A stretch of 41,566 bases of DNA from JAGMXM01 sp964458325 (GTDB taxonomy: Bacteria; Verrucomicrobiota; Verrucomicrobiia; Limisphaerales; UBA1319), in contig CAYWIM010000035.1 of the NCBI GenBank assembly GCA_964458325.1, forward strand, positions 1 to 41,566. The letters are read 5' to 3'. Below are positions 7,707 to 15,929 of the stretch, piece after piece. How positions within the stretch are numbered: position 1 is the stretch's first letter; the number at the start of each line of letters is the position of its first letter. A model generated the notes under the pieces. It ran no database searches, was not told where the DNA came from, and was given only the letters and a program-made list of their open reading frames with translations. The translations under genes were made by a program, and so were the position numbers.

Positions 7707-9155
7707 ATGAACACACGAATGTTTTTCACGCGCGGTCTGGGGATTGCGGCGGCTGTTGTCTGCCTGGCCTGCGGGGCCGCGGCAGCCGCAGCCGGCTCGA
7801 ACGCGCCCGCCGCCCCCCTGAAGTGGACCACCCAGCAGGATCACCGGAACATGATGGAGCAGCTCGGGATCGTCCGGCTCCGCCCCGGCCCGAGCGGCCA
7901 GCCCGGCGCCACAAACTCGGCCAACTACGACCCCGCCAAGGCCAATCCCTATCCCGATCTGCCGGATCCGCTGACGCTCAAGAACGGTCAGAAAGTCGCT
8001 TCCGCCGAGATCTGGTGGAAGCAGCGCCGCCCCGAAATTGTCGAGGACTTCGAGCGCGAGGTGTTCGGCCGCGTGCCCAAGAACACGCCTCGAGTGACAT
8101 GGTCGGTGGTCTCGAATGTCACGGACGGTCTCGTGGGGGACCTGCCGGCCCGGGGCAAACAAATCCTCGGCCATGTGGACAACTCGGCATGCCCGGCCAT
8201 CACGGTCGATATTCGAATGACCGTCGTGGCGCCGGCCAAGGCCAAAGGTCCAGTGCCGGTTCTGATGATGTTTGGCGGGTTCGGCGGCAGCGGCATGCCG
8301 CGTCCAGCCGGCTCCCCTGCCCCCGTCAATCGCTTTCCCGAATTCGGCGGGCCCTTCAAGGATCCGCCATCGACCGAGCAGCTGCTTGCGGCCGGGTGGG
8401 GCTACGCCACGATCAGCCCCAACAGCATCCAGGCCGATAACGGCGCCGGGCTGACGCAGGGTATTATCGGTCTCGTCAACAAAGGCCAGCCGCGCAAGCC
8501 CGACGATTGGGGCGCGCTGCGGGCGTGGGCCTGGGGCGCCGCGCGCGGGCTGGATTATCTCGAGACCGACCCCGCTGTGGACGCAAGAAAGGTTGGCATC
8601 GAAGGCGTGTCGCGCTATGGCAAGGCTGCGCTCGTCACGCTGGCCTTCGAGCCTCGATTCGCCCTGGCGCTGGTCGGCTCCTCCGGCGAGGGCGGCGCCA
8701 AGCTGCATCGCCGCAACTTCGGCGAGGCGGTCGAAAATCTCACCGGCTCCGGAGAATACCATTGGATGGCGGGCAACTTCCTCAAATACGGCGCCGCGGA
8801 ATCTTCGTTTGGCAGCAAGAACGCCGGGGATCTGCCTGTGGACGCCCACGAGCTGATCGCGCTGTGCGCGCCGCGGCCCACGTTCATCAGCTATGGCATC
8901 CCGGAGCGCGGCGACGCCCATTGGCTCGATCAGCAGGGGAGCTTCATGGCGGCCGTGGCCGCCGGGCCCGTGTTCCGGCTGCTGGGCGCGCGCGATCTAG
9001 GCGTGAACGAGGACTATCGAACCGCGAAGATGCCGCCGGTCAACACCGGCCTCCTCGACGGCGAACTGGCCTGGCGGCAGCACGACGGCGGCCACGAGGA
9101 CCGTTCCAACATGAAGCACTTCATCGCCTGGGCCAACCGGTTGTTGCGGAATTGA
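7707..9155 (+). CDS. CE15-like glucuronoyl esterase, secreted
   Basis: The 482-residue alpha/beta hydrolase has a signal peptide (about residues 1-30, with an alanine-rich end). The nucleophile elbow is G-V-S-R-Y-G-K with Ser302, and GSSGEGGAKLHRR follows. Both match carbohydrate esterase family 15, whose members cleave ester bonds between lignin alcohols and 4-O-methyl-glucuronic acid on xylan. The residue 23 positions after the serine, normally the catalytic Glu, is Ser325, so the acid must come from elsewhere. Candidates lie in ISYGIPERGDAHWLD, which also carries a plausible catalytic His. ATG 7707 was chosen because the signal peptide begins there; the frame stays open upstream to 7539. 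A serine hydrolase gene follows 158 bases downstream. The substrate is inferred from the family. Confidence 0.8.
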   Translation: MNTRMFFTRGLGIAAAVVCLACGAAAAAAGSNAPAAPLKWTTQQDHRNMMEQLGIVRLRPGPSGQPGATNSANYDPAKANPYPDLPDPLTLKNGQKVASAEIWWKQRRPEIVEDFEREVFGRVPKNTPRVTWSVVSNVTDGLVGDLPARGKQILGHVDNSACPAITVDIRMTVVAPAKAKGPVPVLMMFGGFGGSGMPRPAGSPAPVNRFPEFGGPFKDPPSTEQLLAAGWGYATISPNSIQADNGAGLTQGIIGLVNKGQPRKPDDWGALRAWAWGAARGLDYLETDPAVDARKVGIEGVSRYGKAALVTLAFEPRFALALVGSSGEGGAKLHRRNFGEAVENLTGSGEYHWMAGNFLKYGAAESSFGSKNAGDLPVDAHELIALCAPRPTFISYGIPERGDAHWLDQQGSFMAAVAAGPVFRLLGARDLGVNEDYRTAKMPPVNTGLLDGELAWRQHDGGHEDRSNMKHFIAWANRLLRN

Positions 9156-9313
9156 CCAAAGCCTGTCTCGATGCTAAAAAAAGTGTCCGGCGGATGAGCT
9201 GCTCGATGCAACCGCTTGCCCCGGGCATAACGTCCGAAACGATCGCTCACCTTTCAACCGGACGATCAAACATAAGCCAAGCAAGACCTGCCGTCAATCG
9301 CTGCACCGCACAT

Positions 9314-10552
9314 ATGCCGACCTTGCACACTTGCCTGCTGTTTCTGGTCAGCATTCTGTCTCCCATTGAAGGCAATGTCTCGGCAACCGAGCCCGTGACC
9401 GGGGAGGCAAATCGCATCGTCGAAGCGACGCTTGGACGCGAAGCCGTCGTCCGCCTCGCGGCATCGGCGGCCGAGGCAGGCGCTGGCGTGGTGTTTCCCG
9501 CGCGGGATTGGGCCAAGGCGACCCCCGAGTCGCAAGGCGTGGACGGGGCCAGGCTCAAAGCCGCCGTGGCTTGGCTCGACTCGCACTCCGGCCCCGATGG
9601 CGCCCAAGGGCTCGTCATCGTCCGCAACGGATACCTGATCTGGACGGGCCCCGAAGCGGGCGCTCGCCGCAAGGTGTTCTCCTGCACGAAAGTGTTCACC
9701 AGCACAGTGCTCGGCCTGCTTGTCGATGATGGCCGATGCCGGCTGGACGACCGCGCTGTCGAGCACTGGCCCGTCCTTGGCGAGCGGTATCCTTCGTATG
9801 CCGGGCTGACGCTGCGCCACCTGGCCACGATGAGCGGCGGCTATCGGGGCATCGTGCGCAACATCAGCCCCGAACAGCCCTGGGGCGACCCGATAGCCTA
9901 TCTCGTTCCGCAGCCGCCCCGCTACGAGCCCGGCGCCGCATGCGCCTATCACGACCACGATGTCTTTCTCCTGGGGAACATCCTCACCCGGCTGGCCCGA
10001 CAGCCGCTGAAGGAGACATTCCGGCGCCGCGTCGCCGACCCGATCGGCATGACACAATGGGATTGGGGAGTCGTCGGATCGTTCGAGAACGGCCTGGCGC
10101 TCAACAACGCCGCAGGCACCCCCGCCGAACATCCCGGCGTTCAGACCACTGCTCTCGATCTGGCCCGGCTCGGGCTCCTCTATTTGAACCGCGGCCGTTG
10201 GGAGGGGCGTCAGTTGCTGAGCGCCTGGTTTGTCGGCCAGGCAACCTCCAATCAGGTGCCGCTCTCGCGCCGGCACGCCACCGGCGCCGATCCCGGCGGA
10301 CGCTATGGCTTCTATTGGTGGACGAACGGTAGCCAGCGGAACGGCCAATCGGCTTGGCCGACCGCGCCGCCAAAGACCTATGCGGCCCGCGGCGCGTCTG
10401 CCAACGCCTGCTTCGTGGTGCCGGAATGGAACATGGTCATTGTCCGCCTGGCTGAAAAGCCGGAAGATTCCAGGGCTGCCGATCGGACCTGGAACATGTT
10501 CTTCAGCCATTTTGCGGCCCCTGGAGCTGACGGATTTCGTGAAAATCCTTGA
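9314..10552 (+). CDS. Beta-lactamase-family serine hydrolase, secreted
   Basis: The 412-residue protein of the class C beta-lactamase/penicillin-binding fold has the S-x-x-K motif as SCTK (Ser123, Lys126). Further on, AYHDHDVFLLGN occupies the place of the Y-x-N element. The family includes esterases, D-aminopeptidases and carboxypeptidases, so the substrate is open. MPTLHTCLLFLVSILS reads as a signal peptide, which decides the start; an in-frame extension upstream into the esterase gene is an out-of-frame reading of that gene. Lying beside a CE15-like esterase suggests deacylation of a polysaccharide or other extracellular substrate, but that is inference. The gene ends 33 bases before the mtnA-like gene. 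Confidence 0.78.
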   Translation: MPTLHTCLLFLVSILSPIEGNVSATEPVTGEANRIVEATLGREAVVRLAASAAEAGAGVVFPARDWAKATPESQGVDGARLKAAVAWLDSHSGPDGAQGLVIVRNGYLIWTGPEAGARRKVFSCTKVFTSTVLGLLVDDGRCRLDDRAVEHWPVLGERYPSYAGLTLRHLATMSGGYRGIVRNISPEQPWGDPIAYLVPQPPRYEPGAACAYHDHDVFLLGNILTRLARQPLKETFRRRVADPIGMTQWDWGVVGSFENGLALNNAAGTPAEHPGVQTTALDLARLGLLYLNRGRWEGRQLLSAWFVGQATSNQVPLSRRHATGADPGGRYGFYWWTNGSQRNGQSAWPTAPPKTYAARGASANACFVVPEWNMVIVRLAEKPEDSRAADRTWNMFFSHFAAPGADGFRENP

Positions 10553-10585
10553 TGTTTTCGCTGGTTTGAGTCAAAGGCGATTGCC

Positions 10586-11680
10586 ATGCAGGTCCGGATT
10601 CGCAATCGGGTGAAGTCGTTCCGAACGGTCGCTTACGACCATCGGTGCAACGCGGTCGTCCTCATCGACCAGCGCCTGCTGCCGCATGAGTTTCGAACCA
10701 TCGCCCTGCGGGATTACCGGGAGACCGCCCGGGCGATTCGCGACATGGCGGTTCGGGGGGCCGGCGCGATCGCGGCAGCGGCGGCTTACGGCCTGGCCCA
10801 GGGCGCTGCCGCGTTCGACGGCGCACGCCCCTCCTCGTTCGAGCGGCACATCGAGCGCGTCTATCGCGCCCTGGCATCCGCGCGCCCCACCGCGGTCGAT
10901 CCCTTGCATGCAATGGACCAGGTTCGACAGGCCATGAGATCGGGACAGGACGTCCCTTCCCAAAAGGCCCTCGCGCGCGCCGCAGCCGAGCAGTTCGCGT
11001 CCGATCAGGTCGCCGAGTGCGAGGCCTTGGGCCGGCATGGCATCCCCCTGGTCCACGAAGGCGCCCGCATTCTCACCCACTGCAATGCGGGAGCGCTTGC
11101 GTTTGTGGACATCGGATCGGCGACCGCACCCCTGTATGCGGCCTCGGGCGCCGGGCTCCATTTCCATGTCTATTGCGACGAGACGCGCCCGCGCTGCCAG
11201 GGGGCAGCCCTCACGGCCTGGGAGCTCTTCCAGCACGGCATCCCGCACACCGTGATCGCCGACAATGCCGCCGGCCACTTGATGCGCCAGGGCGAGATCG
11301 ACCTTGTATTGGTGGGAAGCGACCGCGTTTTAGGACGGACGGGCGAGGTCGCCAACAAGATCGGGACCTACACCAAGGCGGTTCTCGCCCGCCATCACAG
11401 GCTCCCTTTCTACGTGGCCATCCCCCTCTCGACGCTCGATTGGGACACCCGATCCGGAAAGGATATCCCCATCGAGGAACGGTCGGCCGACGAGGTGCTG
11501 GGCGCCTGGGGACGCCCCCGGGGCGGCCGCGCAACCTATGTGCGCATCGCCAATCCCGGCAGCAGCGCGCGCAACCCGGGCTTCGATGTGACGCCGCCCG
11601 ATCTGATCACCGGCATCCTCACTCCCCGGGGCGTGTTCCGGCCGCGCGACCTGTGGCCGAACCGGCACAAGCTCGCATGA
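10586..11680 (+). CDS. mtnA: S-methyl-5-thioribose-1-phosphate isomerase (eIF2B alpha/MtnA family)
   Basis: This 364-residue enzyme converts 5-methylthioribose-1-phosphate to 5-methylthioribulose-1-phosphate in methionine salvage. Family signatures are VRGAGAIAAAAAYG (about residues 57-69), THCNAGALA with the catalytic Cys166, and VGSDRV with Asp246 followed by ANKIGTYTKAVLA and IPIEERSADEV. Canonical MtnA has G-A-D-R-I-A-x-N-G-D, whereas this one has G-S-D-R-V-L-G-R-T-G-E. The active-site surroundings are therefore slightly divergent, and a related sugar-phosphate isomerase role is possible. The length is typical. No other methionine-salvage gene is visible nearby. A hairpin follows directly after the stop codon. 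Confidence 0.85.
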   Translation: MQVRIRNRVKSFRTVAYDHRCNAVVLIDQRLLPHEFRTIALRDYRETARAIRDMAVRGAGAIAAAAAYGLAQGAAAFDGARPSSFERHIERVYRALASARPTAVDPLHAMDQVRQAMRSGQDVPSQKALARAAAEQFASDQVAECEALGRHGIPLVHEGARILTHCNAGALAFVDIGSATAPLYAASGAGLHFHVYCDETRPRCQGAALTAWELFQHGIPHTVIADNAAGHLMRQGEIDLVLVGSDRVLGRTGEVANKIGTYTKAVLARHHRLPFYVAIPLSTLDWDTRSGKDIPIEERSADEVLGAWGRPRGGRATYVRIANPGSSARNPGFDVTPPDLITGILTPRGVFRPRDLWPNRHKLA

Positions 11681-11699
11681 ATCCGCGCGCGGCGCGGAT
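11681..11699. terminator. Hairpin between convergent genes, probable bidirectional terminator
   Basis: ATCCGCGC (11681-11688) pairs perfectly with GCGCGGAT (11692-11699) across a three-base loop. It fills almost the whole 28-base gap between the convergent mtnA-like and YggT-like genes. There is no T-run on either side, so it is not a textbook intrinsic terminator. Confidence 0.5.
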
Positions 11700-11708
11700 G
11701 CGGTGCGG

Positions 11709-12560
11709 TCAGCCCAGCGGCAACTGCTGGTAGATGTGGATCAATCCGCGTTCAGCCAGCTCGGCGATCAGAAACAAAAGGGCGATGCCGGCCACGGGGA
11801 CCAGATCGAGCTTGCCCAGCCTCAAGGGGATCCACTGCACGGGCCAGAGCAGCAGGCGCGCCGCCTGGTTCAGCCAGATCCATGCCGGATGGTTGCCCAG
11901 GAAGATGTGGCTGTTGAGCAGATGCAACACCAGCAGCCCCGCCAGCAGGTATTTCCAGGTGAGATAGGTCCCGGCCCCCAGGACGATCGCCTGCTGGATC
12001 CAGTGCCCCCATGAGCGCGGCGCGGGAAACCACCCGCCACGAATCAACAGGCTGCCCACTGCCAGCCAAAGCACGAATCCCAACACGGGAGGGAGCAGCA
12101 GTTTGACCGGGGCCGGCCACCGATCCACGGGCCCGAGATGGAACCGCACCAGCCGGCTGAAGATGTCCCGCTCAGCGCCGTTGCCCTTGAGGCAGGAGAG
12201 CAGCAGCAGCCAGAGATAGAATCCCAAGAACCACCAGCCGAAGCTCAGCCCCGAGTAGACCAGCGCCTGCCACCCGACATCCGTCCGAAACGGCAGCACT
12301 ACGGCGCCCAGCCAGAGACGGGGCGTCCAGCCCATGGCGATGCCCGCCTGCCAATAGATCACCGATCGGCCCGCCAGCAGCAGGATGAGCCCGAGGATGG
12401 ACGGCCAGCCCGACCGCCGCTCGCCCGCCGGCCGCTTCAGCGTGGCCAGCAGACTGATCCCCGCCGTCCGGGTCACGTCCTCCGATCGCGCTGAGCGGCC
12501 GTGCACCCAGAGCAGCAGGCCGCACACGTTCAAGAGACCATCGACAAAATCCATCGCCAT
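11709..12560 (-). CDS. YggT-like integral membrane protein
   Basis: The 283-residue protein has about six hydrophobic segments. The C-terminal part (WIPLRLGKLDLVPVAGIALLFLIAELAERGL) matches the YggT signature in which a P-x-x-x-G-x-x-D-x-(S/V)-P motif precedes a final helix. A similar but weaker arrangement around residues 105-185 suggests two YggT-like units, as in E. coli YggT. YggT-family proteins are inner-membrane proteins linked to osmotic tolerance and, in some bacteria, to cell division or organelle distribution. No enzymatic motif is visible. The start is supported by a GGGG purine stretch eight bases upstream. It lies 67 bases after sucD on the same strand and could be co-transcribed. 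Confidence 0.68.
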   Translation of the reverse strand: MAMDFVDGLLNVCGLLLWVHGRSARSEDVTRTAGISLLATLKRPAGERRSGWPSILGLILLLAGRSVIYWQAGIAMGWTPRLWLGAVVLPFRTDVGWQALVYSGLSFGWWFLGFYLWLLLLSCLKGNGAERDIFSRLVRFHLGPVDRWPAPVKLLLPPVLGFVLWLAVGSLLIRGGWFPAPRSWGHWIQQAIVLGAGTYLTWKYLLAGLLVLHLLNSHIFLGNHPAWIWLNQAARLLLWPVQWIPLRLGKLDLVPVAGIALLFLIAELAERGLIHIYQQLPLG

Positions 12561-12627
12561 TGTCCGGGCCCCTTTCTCGCGCTACGACCGCGCGTTCCAG
12601 TTCCGTCCGACCGAGCACCCGGCGGGC

Positions 12628-13518
12628 TCACATGATCCGGATGAGGGCCTCGGCAATTTCCGAAGGCAGCCGCGCCACCGAAACGCCCGCGGCGCGCAGG
12701 GCGTCGATCTTGGCTTGCGCCGTCCCCCTGCCGCTGCTGACGATGGCTCCCGCATGGCCCATCCGGCGCCCCTCCGGCGCCGACGCCCCCGCCACGAAAC
12801 AGGCCACCGGCTTCCGGCCATGCTCCCGGATCCACGCCGCCGCGTCCTCCTCCGACATGCCTCCGATCTCGCCGATCAGGATGATCCCGTGCGTGTCCGG
12901 ATCCTCATTCATCATCTTGAGAATATCCACGTGCGAGGTGCCGAACACCGGATCTCCGCCGATGCCGGCGCAGGTGGACTGGCCCAGCCCCCGCTGGGTC
13001 AGCTGCCAGATCGCTTCGTAGGTCAGCGTGCCGCTGCGCGAGACCACGCCGATGTGGCCTTTGCGGAGGATGTGGCTGGGAATGATGCCCATCCGGCATC
13101 CGCCATGCAAGCCGGGGCCGTTTCCTGGAGTCACGATTCCCGGGCAGTTGGGGCCCAGCAGCCGCGTGGGCCGGCCTTCCATCGCCCTCTTCACGCGGAT
13201 CATGTCGGCGACCGGCACGCCTTCGGTGATGCACACCACCACCTCCAGCGCGGCGTCCACCGCCTCGAGAATGGCATCCGCGGCAAACACCGGGGGAACG
13301 AATATGACGGAGGCCGTCGCGCCCGTTTCGCGCGCGGCCTCCATGACGGTGTTGAAGATCGGCACCCGGCTGTCGAATCGCTGCCCGCCCTTGCCCGGCG
13401 TGACACCGGCCACGATGCGCGTGCCGTAATCGAGGCTCAGCCGGGTGTGCCGCGCGCCAAAGGTGCCGGTGATGCCTTGGACCAGAACTCGAGTTTCAGG
13501 AGTGACCAGGATGGACAT
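12628..13518 (-). CDS. sucD: Succinate-CoA ligase, alpha subunit
   Basis: The 296-residue subunit of the TCA-cycle enzyme interconverts succinyl-CoA and succinate with substrate-level phosphorylation. The CoA-binding Rossmann half begins at VLVQGITGTFGARHT (about residues 11-25), followed by GVTPGKGG. The phosphohistidine is His255 in GRRMGHAGAIV, and the power-helix region GPNCPGIVTPG is intact. Its length is close to the E. coli subunit. sucC lies 27 bases upstream on the same strand, so the two subunits should be co-translated from one message. Confidence 0.96.
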   Translation of the reverse strand: MSILVTPETRVLVQGITGTFGARHTRLSLDYGTRIVAGVTPGKGGQRFDSRVPIFNTVMEAARETGATASVIFVPPVFAADAILEAVDAALEVVVCITEGVPVADMIRVKRAMEGRPTRLLGPNCPGIVTPGNGPGLHGGCRMGIIPSHILRKGHIGVVSRSGTLTYEAIWQLTQRGLGQSTCAGIGGDPVFGTSHVDILKMMNEDPDTHGIILIGEIGGMSEEDAAAWIREHGRKPVACFVAGASAPEGRRMGHAGAIVSSGRGTAQAKIDALRAAGVSVARLPSEIAEALIRIM

Positions 13519-13545
13519 AGGACGATGTCGAATTTGCGCCAGGGC

Positions 13546-14757
13546 TCATCGGCGGCAGGCCACCTCCTCGACCACCTTCCGCGCGGCTTCCTCCATGCCA
13601 TCGGCGCTGAAGATCGGCAGGCCCGACTCGCGCAGGATCCGGTTGCCCAGATCGGAGTTGTTGCCCGCCAGGCGCACCACCATCGGAACATCCAGCGGCC
13701 CGATCTCGCGCGCCGCATCCACCACCCCCTGCGCGATGATGTCGCATTGCATGATGCCGCCAAAAATGTTGATCCAGATCCCTCGCACGCCCGGATCCTT
13801 GAGGATGATCTTGAGGGCGGCCTTGACCTGCTCCTTGCTCGCGCTTCCTCCCACATCGAGGAAATTCGCAGGCTCGCCCCCGACGCTTTGAACGATGTCC
13901 ATCGTCGCCATCGCCAAGCCGGCTCCGTTGACCAGGCATCCGATGTCGCCCGTCAGCTTGATATAGCTCAGGTTATGCTCGCTGGCCTCGATTTCCAGCG
14001 GCGATTCCTCCCCCAGATCCCGCATCTCGCGGATCTCCGGATGGCGGAACAGGGCGTTGTCGTCGAAGGACATCTTGGCGTCGACCACGAGGCTGGCGTG
14101 CCCGTCGGCCTGCTGGACCACGCACAGGGGATTGATCTCCACCAACGTGGCGTCCGTCTCCCACCAGGTGCGGAACACTCCCACAATCAGATTCGAGGCG
14201 GACACGAGCATGTCGCCGGTAAAGCCCAGCCGGGCCGCCAGCTTCCGCGCCTGATACGGCATGAATCCGGCCGCGGGATCGACCGCCTCGCGAACGATCT
14301 TCTCGGGGTGCTTCTCGGCGATCTCCTCGACATCCATGCCCCCTTCGGTGCTCAGCACGACCACGGGCCGCGCGATTGCCCGGTCCAGGATCACCGCCAA
14401 ATAAAACTCCCGGGTGATGTCGGAGGCGCTCTCGACGAGCACGCGGTTGACCCGCCTCCCTTCCGGCCCCGTCTGCCGAGTCACCAGCACCTCGCCCAGC
14501 ATCCCCCAGGCATGCTCCGCTGCCTCCGATGCCGTGCTGCAGATTCTCACCCCGCCCTGGCTCCCGTTCTTGAAGCAACCCCGGCCCCGGCCGCCGGCAT
14601 GAATCTGCGCCTTGACCACCAGGCGCTTTTCTCCCGCCGCAATCAGGCGCTCCGCGATCGCCCGCGCCTCATCGGGAGTCGCCGCGACTTCCCCGGGAGG
14701 CGATGGCACACCGTATCTCGCCAGCAGCTGCTTGGCCTGGTACTCATGAATATTCAT
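13546..14757 (-). CDS. sucC: Succinate-CoA ligase, beta subunit
   Basis: This 403-residue ATP-grasp subunit provides the nucleotide site and pairs with SucD. It begins with the typical MNIHEYQAKQLLARYGVP, followed by the ATP-grasp core (VVKAQIHAGGRGRGCFKNG), a metal/nucleotide-binding E-x-N-P-L stretch (LVEINPLCVV) and the C-terminal CoA-ligase domain with INIFGGIMQCD. Its length is slightly above the E. coli subunit. Nucleotide specificity (ATP or GTP) cannot be read with confidence. A possible promoter overlaps the stop codon of the upstream glycosyltransferase gene, leaving only a very short leader, and no Shine-Dalgarno sequence is evident. Confidence 0.96.
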   Translation of the reverse strand: MNIHEYQAKQLLARYGVPSPPGEVAATPDEARAIAERLIAAGEKRLVVKAQIHAGGRGRGCFKNGSQGGVRICSTASEAAEHAWGMLGEVLVTRQTGPEGRRVNRVLVESASDITREFYLAVILDRAIARPVVVLSTEGGMDVEEIAEKHPEKIVREAVDPAAGFMPYQARKLAARLGFTGDMLVSASNLIVGVFRTWWETDATLVEINPLCVVQQADGHASLVVDAKMSFDDNALFRHPEIREMRDLGEESPLEIEASEHNLSYIKLTGDIGCLVNGAGLAMATMDIVQSVGGEPANFLDVGGSASKEQVKAALKIILKDPGVRGIWINIFGGIMQCDIIAQGVVDAAREIGPLDVPMVVRLAGNNSDLGNRILRESGLPIFSADGMEEAARKVVEEVACRR

Positions 14758-14772
14758 GCAATCGAGCCGCTA

Positions 14773-14802
14773 AATCTAGGTAATGCCCCTTCACCAAGTC
14801 AA
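14773..14802 (-). promoter_or_regulatory. Putative promoter upstream of sucCD
   Basis: On the minus strand, TTGACT (14802-14797) and TAGATT (14778-14773) are separated by 18 bases and match the sigma70 boxes at five and four of six positions. The -35 box overlaps the stop codon of the glycosyltransferase gene. It would permit sucCD expression independent of the upstream genes. Confidence 0.35.
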
Positions 14803-15923
14803 CGGTATTCCAGTTTCTTCGAGGCGGCCTCACAAACCGCCCAGGCCGCTCGGGGACGGCCGATCCGGCGGGCCGCGCGGGCCATCGCCGCCAGCCGCAC
14901 GCTCCCCAAAAGCGGCTCGATCCGAAAGGAGAGATCCTCGACGCGGTTGAGCTTGATCGCGGCGCCGTGCTCGAGAAGGAAGTCGCTGTTGGCGGCCTCC
15001 TGCCCGGGAATGGGCTCGATCAACAGCATCGGCCGCCCCACCGCCAGGGCCTCCGATGAAGTCAACCCGCCCGGCTTGGTCACGATCAGCGCAGCCGCGC
15101 TCATCCATTCGTGCATGTTGCCCACGAATCCCAGCACGCGGACCGGATAAGGACAAACCTCCGCCCCAAGCTGCCGGCGGAGGCGGTCGTTTTTCCCGCA
15201 AACCACCGCTGCCTGAAACGGCTGGCCGATGCGCCTCAGCTCCCGCATCACAGCGCCGACCGGACCCATGCCCAGCCCGCCGCCAAGCACGAGCACCAGG
15301 GGCGGCTCTGCCGGCAAACCTAGATCCCGCCGCGCCTGGCCCGTGGGGATCCGCCGCGCGAAGGAGGCGGCGATCGGGATGCCGGTCACCGCGACCGCCT
15401 CGGGAGGCACGCCGCGAGCCGCCAGACGCCAGCGCGTTTCCTCGGCTGCCACACAATAGAGATCCACCCCCGATTCCATCCAGAGCGCATGCGCCTCGAA
15501 ATCCGTAACGACGCAAACCGTGCACGGCCGCCAGCCGGATCGGCTCCGCTGCTTGAGGTAACCGAGCACCTCGAGAGGAAGAAAATGAGTGCAGAGCACG
15601 ACCTCAGGCCGCCAGTTGCGCAGGTGCCTCACGAATCGCGCGTGGACATGGCGGGCCGCCAGCCGCCGCCAGCGGGTCAGCCGCTGCAGCAGAGCCGGCC
15701 GGTCGGTTCGGTCGAACACAAGTCCCCAGAGCTCGGGCGCGCGACTCACCAGGCGCACGTAGGCATCCGCATAGGCCTTGCGAAAGAACCGCGGCGCCAG
15801 CTCGAGCACATCGAGCCGCTCGATATCGTCCGCCGGCCGCCGCTCGCGCCAGGCCTCCTCGAGCGCCGCGGCGGCCTGCAGGTGCCCGGCTCCGGCCGAC
15901 ACCGCTGCCAGGAGAACCTTCAT
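14799..15923 (-). CDS. MurG/MGDG-synthase-like glycosyltransferase (GT28 family)
   Basis: The 374-residue GT-B glycosyltransferase has an N-terminal glycine-rich acceptor loop, SAGAGHLQAA (about residues 9-18). This is the G-x-G-H-x-x-A hallmark of the diacylglycerol glycosyltransferase (MGDG synthase/UgtP) branch of GT28. An N-terminal domain of about 170 residues follows (ending VVTDFEAHALW), then a C-terminal domain with VLGGGLGMGPVG and the donor-binding KPGGLTSSEALAVGRPMLL. The family transfers Glc or Gal from a UDP-sugar to diacylglycerol or similar lipids at the membrane. The exact sugar and acceptor are not predictable here. Its ATG lies six bases after the giant upstream gene, with an AGGA ribosome-binding site within the stop region, so co-expression is likely. 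Confidence 0.8.
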   Translation of the reverse strand: MKVLLAAVSAGAGHLQAAAALEEAWRERRPADDIERLDVLELAPRFFRKAYADAYVRLVSRAPELWGLVFDRTDRPALLQRLTRWRRLAARHVHARFVRHLRNWRPEVVLCTHFLPLEVLGYLKQRSRSGWRPCTVCVVTDFEAHALWMESGVDLYCVAAEETRWRLAARGVPPEAVAVTGIPIAASFARRIPTGQARRDLGLPAEPPLVLVLGGGLGMGPVGAVMRELRRIGQPFQAAVVCGKNDRLRRQLGAEVCPYPVRVLGFVGNMHEWMSAAALIVTKPGGLTSSEALAVGRPMLLIEPIPGQEAANSDFLLEHGAAIKLNRVEDLSFRIEPLLGSVRLAAMARAARRIGRPRAAWAVCEAASKKLEYR

Positions 15924-15929
15924 CGAATC

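Noticed and set aside
8507..9313. Upstream extension of the serine hydrolase frame into the esterase gene
   Set aside because: The extension is an Arg/Ala-rich off-frame reading of the CE15-like gene; the signal peptide at 9314 marks the real start.
12385..15150. 921-codon open frame on the plus strand across sucC and sucD
   Set aside because: It is antisense to two unmistakable genes, has low-complexity His/Arg-rich translation and no family features, as expected of GC-rich antisense frames.
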